This document shows, piece by piece, positions 1-8,165 of a stretch of 64,000 bases of DNA (positions are counted from its first letter, which is position 1; every line of letters begins with the position of its first letter). Both the position numbers and the translations under genes were made by a program. The stretch spans positions 62,114,054 to 62,178,053 of the forward strand of contig NC_087066.1 in NCBI RefSeq assembly GCF_963678635.1, written 5' to 3'. The notes beneath the pieces were generated by a model. It did not search any database. It was given only the letters and a program-made list of their open reading frames with translations, and was not told the DNA's origin. This stretch comes from Symsagittifera roscoffensis (Eukaryota > Xenacoelomorpha > Acoela > Convolutidae).

Positions 1-2873
1 ACCGAATCCGTTCGCGAAAAATTGATTAGAGCTCTGCAACTTTGAAGTTTTCAAAACAGTTCATAAAACGAATGATTCCGAGAAAAGCTTTAAGTTTTTC
101 GAAGCAAGCATATCACGCTATGAAACTTTGAGATATTGTAAGTTATTTCGTGGACTAAATTGTTTCAGGAAAAGTTTGAAGTTTTTCTAAGCAAGCTTTT
201 AAAGCTATGGAACGGTTAAAAATTTCCATTTAATTCATAGACCGGATCAATTTGCAGATAATTTAAATTTTCTGCATAGCTTAAGGCTATGAAACTTCAT
301 AAATTGAATCAGTTTGCCAAAAATTTAAATTTACTATGCCAGATTTTTAGACCAAAAATTTTAAAATACTTCAAGTTATTTAAGTAACCAAATCAATTTG
401 CAAAAAACTTCATTCATTCTTAGCAAGCTTTTAAACATCTGAAACTTCGAATTATTTCTGATTTTTTCATAGACTTAACCGGTTCGCAAAAAGCTTAAGT
501 TTTTTGAAGCGCTCTTGTCAAATTATGAAGCTCTGAAATACTTCAAGTATTTTCATAGATTGAATCGGTTGGCGAAAAGTGTAAATTTTCTAAGCAATCT
601 TTTAAAGCTATCAAATTTTGAATAATTACAAGTTTTTTCAGAGACTGAATCAGTTGGCTAAAAGCTTCAAGTTTTCTAAGCAAGGTATTGAAGCTATATC
701 ATACATTGAATCATTTCGCAAAAAACTTTAAGTTTTCGAAGCAAGCTATTCACGCTATGAAACTTCAAAGTATTGCAAGTTATTTCGTGAACCAAATCGA
801 CTCGCAAAAAAATTAAAGTGTTTCTAAGCAAGCTTTAATAGCAATGCAATTTTGAAATATTTCGAGCTTGTTCAAAAACCGGTTCATCTCGATGAATTTT
901 TTTCGAAGCAAGCCAATCAAGCTATGAAACTTTGAAAAACTGCAAGTTATTTTGTGGACTAAATCGGTTCGCGAAAAGCATAAACTTTTCCAAAGCATTT
1001 AAAACCATGAACTTTTGATTTAATTCAGTTTATTTCATAGACTGAATCGGTCCGCGAAAACTGTAAATTTTTCTCAGCAAGATTTTAGAGCTATGAAATT
1101 TTGAATTATTACAAGTTAGCGCTCTGCAAATTTGAAGTTTTTAAATCAGTTCATAAATCGAATGATTCCGAGAAAAGCTTTTAAGTTTTCGAAGCAAGCT
1201 TATCACGCTATGAAACTTTGAGATATTGTAAATTATTTCGTGGACTAAATTGCTTGAGGAAAAGTTTGAAGTTTTTCTAAGCAAGCTTTTAAAGCTATGG
1301 AACGGTTAAAAACTTCCATTTAATTCATAGACCGGATCAATTTGCAGATAATTCAAGTTTTTTTAAAGCAAGGCTTAAGGCTATGAAACTTCATAAATTG
1401 AATCAGTTCGCCAAAAATTTAAATTTTCTAAGCCAGATTTTTTGGCCAAAAATTTTGAAATACTTCAAGTTATTCAAGTAATCGAATCAATTTGCAAAAA
1501 ACTTCATTTGTTCTTAGAAAGCTTTTAAATATCTGAAATTTTGAATTCTTTCTGATTTTTTCCTAGACTGAACCGGTTCACGAAAAGCTTAAATTTTTTG
1601 AAGCGCTCTTGTTAAATTATGAAACTCTGAAGTGTTTCAAATATTTTCATAGATTGAATCAGTTGGCGAAAAGTGTAAAATTTCTAAGCAAACTTTTAAA
1701 GCTATGAAATTTTGAATTATTACAAGTTTTTTCAGAGACTGAATATTGAATAGACTGACTTGGTTCACGAAAATTTTGTTGAAACAAACTTTTGAGCTAT
1801 GACACTTTGAATTGTTTCCAGTTATTTCATAAACCAAATCAGTACGAGAAAAACTAAAAATTTTCCAGGAAAGTTGATAAAATTTGAATTCATTCAAGTT
1901 ATTTCGTAGATCGAATCGGTTCGCAAAAGTTTAATTTTTTGTATGCAAAGTCTCACGCTACATTGAAACACTTCGCGTAATATCATACATTGAATCATTT
2001 CGCAAAAAACTTTAAGTTTTCGAAGCAAGCTATTCACGCTATGAAACTTCAAAGTATTGCAAGTTATTTCGTGAACCAAATCGACTCGCAAAAAAATTAA
2101 AGTGTTTCTAAGCAAGCTTTAATAGCAATGCAATTTTGAAATATTTCGAGCTTGTTCAAAAACCGGTTCATCTCGATGAATTTTTTTCGAAGCAAGCCAA
2201 TCAAGCTATAAAACTTTGAAAAACTGCAAGTTATTTTGTGGACTAAATCGGTTCGCAAAAAGCATAAACTTTTTCTAAAGCATTTAAAACCATGAACTTT
2301 TGATTTAATTCAGTTTATTTCATAGACTGAATCGGTCCGCGAAAACTGTAAATTTTTCTCAGCAAGATTTTAGAGCTATGAAATTTTGAAATATTACAAG
2401 TTAGCGCTCGGCAAATTTGAAGTTTTTAAATCAGTTCATAAATCGAATGATTCCGAGAAAAGCTTTTAAGTTTTCGAAGCAAGCTTATCACGCTATGAAA
2501 CTTTGAGATATTGTAAATTATTTCGAAACTAAATTGCTTGAGGAAAAGTTTGAAGTTTTTCTAAGCAAGCTTTTAAAGCTATGGAACGGTTAAAAATTTC
2601 CATTTAATTCATAGACCAGATCAATTTGCAGATAATTCAAGTTTTTATAAGCAAGGCTTAAGGCTATGAAACTTCATAAATTGAATCAGTTCGCCAAAAA
2701 TTAAATTTTTCTAAGCCAGATTTTTAGGCCAAAATTTTGCAAATACTTCAAGTTTTTTAAGTAACGTAATCAATTTGCATAAAAAAACTTCATTTGTTCT
2801 AAGCAAGCTTTTAAACATCTGAAACTTTGAATTATTTCTGATTTTTTCATAGACTTAACCGGTTCGCAAAAAG
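1..2873. repeat. A/T-rich satellite with ~85-bp monomers in higher-order repeats
   Basis: The block is built from diverged monomers recognisable by a phrase like AAGCAAGC(T)TTTAAAGCTATGA followed by a phrase like GACTGAATCGGTTCGC. Successive AAGCAAGC-type phrases start near 101, 189, 421, 506, 589, 677, 738, 825 and 905, usually 80-88 bp apart. A higher-order unit is visible: the phrase at 31 recurs at 1121 and 2406 (1,090 and 1,285 bp apart), and the phrase at 700 recurs at 1984 (1,284 bp apart). Short open frames here are chance products. The block stops abruptly at 2873/2874, where the retroelement begins in mid-monomer; the phrase ending GGTTCGCAAAAAG continues with CTTAAG at 481 but with TATTTCGG here. 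It could be pericentromeric or subtelomeric satellite; the sequence does not decide. Confidence 0.85.
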
Positions 2874-2891
2874 TATTTCGGATGTCAAATT

Positions 2892-4946
2892 ATGTTGGCC
2901 ACTCACTTCACCCTGTCGCTTGACCAGGTACCCACGCCTGACGACTTGCGTATGAAGTCACGCGAGTATTTACTCATAAAACCGAGGGCGCAAAACCGTT
3001 ACAGCAATTATGGCAACTATAGCGGGACGAACACTGTTGCGAATTCCAGTTGGTACAAACCTCGCGATGACATGGACAAGAGGAGGTCGTGTGCGAATTG
3101 TGGTTCGATGGACCATCACGTTTCTGCGTGTTCTGCATACAAACAGAACATGAAGGCCATAGGCTACTTTCTCGAGGACGCCGACGCGACCGACGAGGAT
3201 CATGAAGAGTACGTCAGAGGGCTCATCATGAAATATGGTCCGAGGTGTTTCTTCTGTAATTTGGAGGGACAGTTCAAGTCGGATTGTACTCAATTTTGGG
3301 ACGCAGTAGCGGACGCAAAACATCCCCGCCACGAAGAGGCGCTTTCGGGTGTCAAGGCCAGTCGAGCACGTCTGATGAACGAGGCTGAATCTCGGAGAAA
3401 GGAGACGACACCGAGCATCTTCACGACCAAAAAGGTTAGGACATGGCCTGACGAGGTGGTAGCCTCGAACCTCGAAGCAGAGTCGTCTAGCCCACTCAAG
3501 GTGGATTACGGCCTGGCGGCAAGGACAGCGCTGCAGAATGTCAAACAGGACCTAGCCACGAAAGAAGTGGAGCAATGGGTAAGGTCGGAGCTGGAAAGCA
3601 CAGATCTTCGGGAAAGTTTTATTGTCCTGGGTAAAACGACAAAAGCAGAAGACAAAGAGGAACCCAAGAAACAGGGACTAAAACTGAACGTTATATCTGG
3701 TAAGACTTTCGGCATGACGAAGGAGGGGACCAAAATAATGTCCATCATCTCAGTCGCAGGGCACCAGGTGGTCAAGAACTTGAGTGAACCATCCGAGATT
3801 ACACTAGTCCACCTGGACATCTATGCCGACTACTTGAAGGAGAAAGATCCCAAACTGGACTCCAGGGCAGTGCGAGCGCTGCTCACAACGGGAGGTCCGA
3901 GGCTGATGAAAGTGGACGGACATTATATCGATGTCCATGGCCCTTACCCGATCCTGATGAATGTGGATGGCATCAATATCTACACGAAAGCTCACATAAC
4001 TGATGCGAACGATCAGATTGGCCGGATATACATTGGTCAAGAGGAGCTGAAGGTTAGACGAATCGGACACAACGCGATGCTCGAACAAGATGCGGTGCAT
4101 ATTGGTTGCGAGGCCGATCTGGCCGCACACGTTCTGGACGTGCAAGGCAGAAAACTTTCAGTAAAGGGACTGCTAGACACGGGAGCAGTGGTTAGTGTCA
4201 TGCCAGTCAAAACTTGGACCGACATGGGTTTCGAAAGGTCGGATCTCATACCGACAAACATCAGGTTGGCAGCTGCCAATCAGGGAGCAATCTATGTCAC
4301 CGGACGAACCCCGATCATTTCACTGCAGCTCGGAGGAAGACATCTTTGGATGAGCTTCCTAGTAGTAGAGAATTTGGACGAATCCGACCAGTTCATCTTA
4401 GGAAGGGATTTCGTTCGCAACTTTGACGTCACGATCGATCTCAATGACGGATTGATTAGGATCAAGGATCCTGAGAGAAAGTATGAAAAAAGACCCCTTA
4501 ATAAGATCTTAATTAATCAGGGCAAGGTGCCGATTTTTCTGGATCGAAAAGTTAGATTAAAACCAAACCAAGCCGTAGTAGCGACGTTTAGGATGAGGAA
4601 CTTGAATGAACTCAGCAATGACAGACAGGTGTGTCTGGTACCAAATCCAAACAGTAAAAGCTCGGCTATTTTAGGAAGAAGCTTCTCACTCACTCAGAGC
4701 GGACTGTGTGTGAGTGTGTTATTGAACACAGAAGCAACAACAGTGACAATACAGAGGGGAAAGAAACTTGGCTACGCTTTGCCTCTGAACACAGACTTTC
4801 AGAGTGTGGAGAACTTGAAAAAGTTTGATGTAACTAAATGTCCATTACATGCGAACCAAGAATGTATAATGAAGAGAGTGAATGAATTGAAATCTTCTAG
4901 GAAATTGTTTTCAATGAAGTCGGAAACAGATGATGGGCTGCCCTGA
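2892..4946 (+). CDS. Gag nucleocapsid and retropepsin part of Gag-Pol (element 1, 5' truncated)
   Basis: The 684 open codons match the matching stretch of element A (44728-46401 plus 43750-44721) from about 120 residues into A's capsid region, so the N-terminal Gag is missing and the ATG at 2892 is just an internal Met. A CCHC zinc knuckle CX2CX4HX4C starts at residue 67. A second knuckle at 119-132 has Gln where element A has the His ligand, so it probably cannot hold zinc normally. The aspartic protease active site LLDTGAVVSV has D429-T430-G431, and a second glycine-rich block ILGRDF follows about 90 residues later. The frame ends at TGA 4944 because of a small deletion; Pol continues in another frame at 4930. 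It is a retroelement polyprotein that acts in virus-like particles. Not functional as it stands. Confidence 0.85.
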   Translation: MLATHFTLSLDQVPTPDDLRMKSREYLLIKPRAQNRYSNYGNYSGTNTVANSSWYKPRDDMDKRRSCANCGSMDHHVSACSAYKQNMKAIGYFLEDADATDEDHEEYVRGLIMKYGPRCFFCNLEGQFKSDCTQFWDAVADAKHPRHEEALSGVKASRARLMNEAESRRKETTPSIFTTKKVRTWPDEVVASNLEAESSSPLKVDYGLAARTALQNVKQDLATKEVEQWVRSELESTDLRESFIVLGKTTKAEDKEEPKKQGLKLNVISGKTFGMTKEGTKIMSIISVAGHQVVKNLSEPSEITLVHLDIYADYLKEKDPKLDSRAVRALLTTGGPRLMKVDGHYIDVHGPYPILMNVDGINIYTKAHITDANDQIGRIYIGQEELKVRRIGHNAMLEQDAVHIGCEADLAAHVLDVQGRKLSVKGLLDTGAVVSVMPVKTWTDMGFERSDLIPTNIRLAAANQGAIYVTGRTPIISLQLGGRHLWMSFLVVENLDESDQFILGRDFVRNFDVTIDLNDGLIRIKDPERKYEKRPLNKILINQGKVPIFLDRKVRLKPNQAVVATFRMRNLNELSNDRQVCLVPNPNSKSSAILGRSFSLTQSGLCVSVLLNTEATTVTIQRGKKLGYALPLNTDFQSVENLKKFDVTKCPLHANQECIMKRVNELKSSRKLFSMKSETDDGLP

Positions 4947-5259
4947 GAGGCCGACAGAAGCAGAGTTAGCAGCGAATAAACCTGTCCTACCTGAGATAGA
5001 ACATTTGAAGGGTAAAATATCAGACAAGGAACTAGATTCGCTCAGAGCAGTGCTAAATCGGAATGCAGACGTTTTTTCGAAACATAAGGCCGACATAGGT
5101 TGTTGTAATTATGTAGAACACGAGATTGAGATAGAAGAGGGCTCGGTACCTCATAGGGAAGGGGCGAGAAGAATGACCCCAAACAAGTCAGAAGCGTGTA
5201 GGAAGGAAATCGAGATGTTAATGGAGTACGACATGATCGAGCCGTCGAAGTCCCCATGA
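4930..5259 (+). pseudogene. N-terminal stub of reverse transcriptase (element 1)
   Basis: The 109 codons correspond to the segment between protease and RT fingers in element A, including the phrase FSKHKADIGCCN and the RT entry motif around EYDMIEPSKSP. In A the sequence continues into the complete RT palm (YVDD) and RNase H. Here it stops at TGA 5257-5259, exactly where about 2.1 kb is missing relative to A. The frame differs from the upstream Gag-protease frame because roughly ten nucleotides of the linker are lost near 4943. The ATG at 4930 lies inside the upstream frame and is not a plausible real start. This copy cannot encode a reverse transcriptase and could only have moved with a helper. 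Confidence 0.8.
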
Positions 5260-5281
5260 CGATGCCCATGCTCCGGAGATA

Positions 5282-7948
5282 ATGAGTGGGCAAATGAACG
5301 TGGTGAAGACGTATTTGAAAGCCAGGTACAGGCTATCGGATCTCCTAAGGGCTCAACGAAATGACAGAATGACGAGCAGTCTGAAGAGATGGATCGAGAA
5401 TGGAGCACCTGACAGGGGAGATTTGGAAGAAGACAGCTACAAAATCCTGAAGCAATTCTACCTGAAGCGAAACGACTTGTTGTACCTGAATAAGGACGGA
5501 ATCGTAGCCTGCAAACGAAAAGAGGAGGACAAGGTCCTCTATAAATACAATTCAATAGTGTTACCACAGTTGTACCAGACCGAATTGCTCTTTCGCTCAC
5601 ATGATCAGATGGGCCATCAAGGCGTGGACAAAGTGTATAACAGGATACAGAAACGATTCGAATGGCCGGGATTGAAGAAGGCTTGTGAGAAGTGGATCGC
5701 AGCATGCCTGTCATGTCAGCAGGCGAAGGATCCCAGGAAGCTAAGGTTCCCCCTACAGTCAATAGAGTCGTCAGGGTTCAACGAAGTGGTGCAAATTGAT
5801 CATCAGAAAATCTGCATGACAGCAACGGGCTATAATCAGGTGCTGGTAATGATCGACCTTTTTACGAAGTATGCGGAAGCAGCACCCTGCATGACAGCAT
5901 CGGCGGAAGAAACGTGTGATCATTTGATAAATGTGTGGATAGCGAGGCATGGCTGCCCCATCACGTTCCAATCGGACAAGGGCAAAGCATTCGTGGGCGA
6001 TCTCACGAAGGAATTGATGAAAAGGTCACAGAAAGCGCAGGCCCACTCGACCACTTATCACCCGCAAACGAATGGCCTAGTCGAGAGGCAAAATCGCACA
6101 CTGGTATCCATGCTGAGAGTCTACTGCTCGCGTTACATGGATGACTGGGACAAGCACTTGCCGCAAGTGATGGGTGCATACAACAGCACGGATCATTCCA
6201 CCACGGGAATAAGTCCGCACATGATGTTAACGGGTCATGAAAAAGCGCTCCCGTTGACGTTTTTCTACCCTGAATATGAGGGGAAGAGGACAGCACCGCA
6301 AACGTACGTGCGGGATGTTATTAGAAGACAGCAGGACCTCAATGACTTATGCAGGAGGAATACGCAACAGGCGCAAATTAGACAAGAAAGGAGGTTTGAT
6401 AAAAGGACAGCTGATGCGAAAGCCTACTCAGTTGGCGACTACGTCTGGGTGTTCCAGGAAGTGGTTCCACCAAAAGGAACCAATAAATTATTAAAGAAAT
6501 GGCGTGGTCCATTTCAGATAACAGAAGTGCACCAAGGAGGTCGTTTTTATCGATTGAGCACTGGAAGAGCAGCTCATTACGAGAATATTAAACCACACAA
6601 TGCCTCGTCAGAGGATTGGTGCATCCCAGCGGACATGCAAGAGGGAGACTATTTGATAGTGGATCCTGCTTGTGAAGTGAATGAAAGGGGTACTCGCGAC
6701 AAGAACGACGGGAATGAGGTGGTGGACGATTGCGATCTACCACTGGATCTCGAGTTGACCGAGCGAGTAGAGGTGGACGATGAAACTCTACCTTATGCCG
6801 ACGAAGACTGGGACTGCCCGGAACAAACCGAAATTGACAAAGGAATACAGCCTGACTTTCCTCTCACTATGGAAACACGCCAAAGCAAGAGAGGAAAAAA
6901 CCAGAAGAAATACAATCCGTACGGCGAGGACTTCGTTGTAGACACGATAGTAGTAAGTGATGTCATAGACTCGCTGGTGAGACTGGACGAAGTGGCGATG
7001 CGAGAAGATATCGACCTTGTGGACGATATGGATCAAGATTGGATCGACGATCGATCAGAACCGGAGGTGGAGTTCGAACCAGAAGCGGAACAGACTCATG
7101 AGCAAGAACTAACAAACTTGCGCGTGCTCGAATGGCTCCATGATCTGCCGACAGATCCAAAAGAGACGATCCTGACGATTCAGGACGTCGATAGAGACGG
7201 CGTCAAATACATCAGTCATGACAATACCGAGTCCAACTGGGTCGCCCCAGATGGTCCTCTACGTGTTCCACAATCCAACCTCGACCTCCTAGACTTTGGG
7301 CGATCGACGGGGACGTCGATGGATATTTTTGTCCGGGGAGTGGGGGTAGGACTCACCCACACCGAAAATCTGATAATAAAAAAATTGAAATCGGCAAGAG
7401 AAACCGGAGAACTAGAGACAGAGGGCGAGAATGCTAAAAAACCACCTTTTGGACGAATCTTTGAATCGTATTTTGATCTACCGAGCCATTATTCGAACAA
7501 TATCGTCATAACGGACAGCGATTTCATACTCACGGAACGCACGTGCGCCATAGCGTTAACAGCGGACGTAAGCTTCAAAACAGCACTAGCGGCTGACTTC
7601 AAAAGAGAGTATAAAAATATCGAATTTTTGTGGAAACAGAGGCCTGGTGTGGGAGGGATGATAGCGCTTCCCCCTGTTGCATCACAGATACCAGGGAAAT
7701 ATTTGTGTTTCCTCATTACCAAGGCCACTGATAGGCAACACGTAGATCCAAAGAGCTTGGTATTGGCCTTGACTCGACTTAGGGATTTTTTGGTTGAGAG
7801 AGGAGTGACCTCTCTCTCGTTGCCAGTATACGATCCTAATAGGGGAAAGCTACATCCGAGAGAGTTGTACGCACTTGTACAAGTGATATTTTCAGAGACT
7901 GACATAGAAGTTTACTTACATAAAAAATACTATCTGAGCATATGCTAA
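5282..7948 (+). CDS. Pol C-terminal half: integrase, GPY/F-like module, acidic linker, macro-like domain
   Basis: The 888 open codons start just after the RT deletion; homology to element A begins upstream of the ATG, near 5258. The integrase zinc domain has H107, H112, C142 and C145 (HX4HX29CX2C). The DDE core has D173, D232 and E268 with exactly 35 residues between the last two. D232 sits in SDKG, whereas A and C have SDNG. A GPY/F-type module follows near residues 375-420 (KKWRGPFQITEVHQ). Then comes an acidic, low-complexity linker and a conserved block IFVRGVGVGLTHTENL encoded over the central polypurine-like site. Residues about 740-888 resemble macro domains of the TARG1/OARD1 type: a TADVSFKTALAADFKREY helix, a KYLCFLITK strand, a helix with ALTRLRDFL, and SLSLPVYDPNRGKL. 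Integrase function is well supported. The macro assignment is by pattern only. Confidence 0.88.
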   Translation: MSGQMNVVKTYLKARYRLSDLLRAQRNDRMTSSLKRWIENGAPDRGDLEEDSYKILKQFYLKRNDLLYLNKDGIVACKRKEEDKVLYKYNSIVLPQLYQTELLFRSHDQMGHQGVDKVYNRIQKRFEWPGLKKACEKWIAACLSCQQAKDPRKLRFPLQSIESSGFNEVVQIDHQKICMTATGYNQVLVMIDLFTKYAEAAPCMTASAEETCDHLINVWIARHGCPITFQSDKGKAFVGDLTKELMKRSQKAQAHSTTYHPQTNGLVERQNRTLVSMLRVYCSRYMDDWDKHLPQVMGAYNSTDHSTTGISPHMMLTGHEKALPLTFFYPEYEGKRTAPQTYVRDVIRRQQDLNDLCRRNTQQAQIRQERRFDKRTADAKAYSVGDYVWVFQEVVPPKGTNKLLKKWRGPFQITEVHQGGRFYRLSTGRAAHYENIKPHNASSEDWCIPADMQEGDYLIVDPACEVNERGTRDKNDGNEVVDDCDLPLDLELTERVEVDDETLPYADEDWDCPEQTEIDKGIQPDFPLTMETRQSKRGKNQKKYNPYGEDFVVDTIVVSDVIDSLVRLDEVAMREDIDLVDDMDQDWIDDRSEPEVEFEPEAEQTHEQELTNLRVLEWLHDLPTDPKETILTIQDVDRDGVKYISHDNTESNWVAPDGPLRVPQSNLDLLDFGRSTGTSMDIFVRGVGVGLTHTENLIIKKLKSARETGELETEGENAKKPPFGRIFESYFDLPSHYSNNIVITDSDFILTERTCAIALTADVSFKTALAADFKREYKNIEFLWKQRPGVGGMIALPPVASQIPGKYLCFLITKATDRQHVDPKSLVLALTRLRDFLVERGVTSLSLPVYDPNRGKLHPRELYALVQVIFSETDIEVYLHKKYYLSIC
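7331..7350 (+). promoter_or_regulatory. Candidate central polypurine tract (element 1)
   Basis: GTCCGGGGAGTGGGGGTAGG shares its first 11 bases with the 3' polypurine tract of the same element (GTCCGGGGAGTA at 12185). The site is identical in elements A (39508-39527) and C (62632-62651), whereas nearby Pol codons vary freely at third positions. The inferred role is a second start site for plus-strand DNA synthesis. It also encodes the conserved peptide VRGVGVG, so protein constraint is an alternative explanation. Confidence 0.55.
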
Positions 7949-8165
7949 GAATTGCGCTCGGCGATAAGTGGTTTTTATTAAGTTATTCGATAGGAATTAG
8001 AGTCAAGTTTTAGGTTAGGTTAGGTTTTAGGTACAGTATTAGGGATTATGTTTTTATGTGATAGTGTAGGTGTGTGATGTTTACGTGTTTATGTGTTACG
8101 TTATACTTGTGATATGTTTTATGTTTGTGTCATGAAAGACCTGGGATACTCCTGGGATAAGGAGG
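7949..8165 (+). other. Pol-ORF2 intergenic remnant of element 1
   Basis: This T-rich spacer of 217 bp lies between the Pol stop and the remaining ORF2 frame. It contains three TTAGG units in a row near 8010, too few to be telomeric. No splice acceptor comparable with that of element C is visible, consistent with the large deletion that ends here. Confidence 0.5.

Noticed and set aside
813-2115. Short minus-strand frames in the first 2.1 kb
   Set aside because: They repeat with the satellite monomers and encode low-information peptides.
8005-8030. TTAGG repeats in element 1 spacer
   Set aside because: Only three adjacent units plus an imperfect one; not evidence of telomeric DNA.
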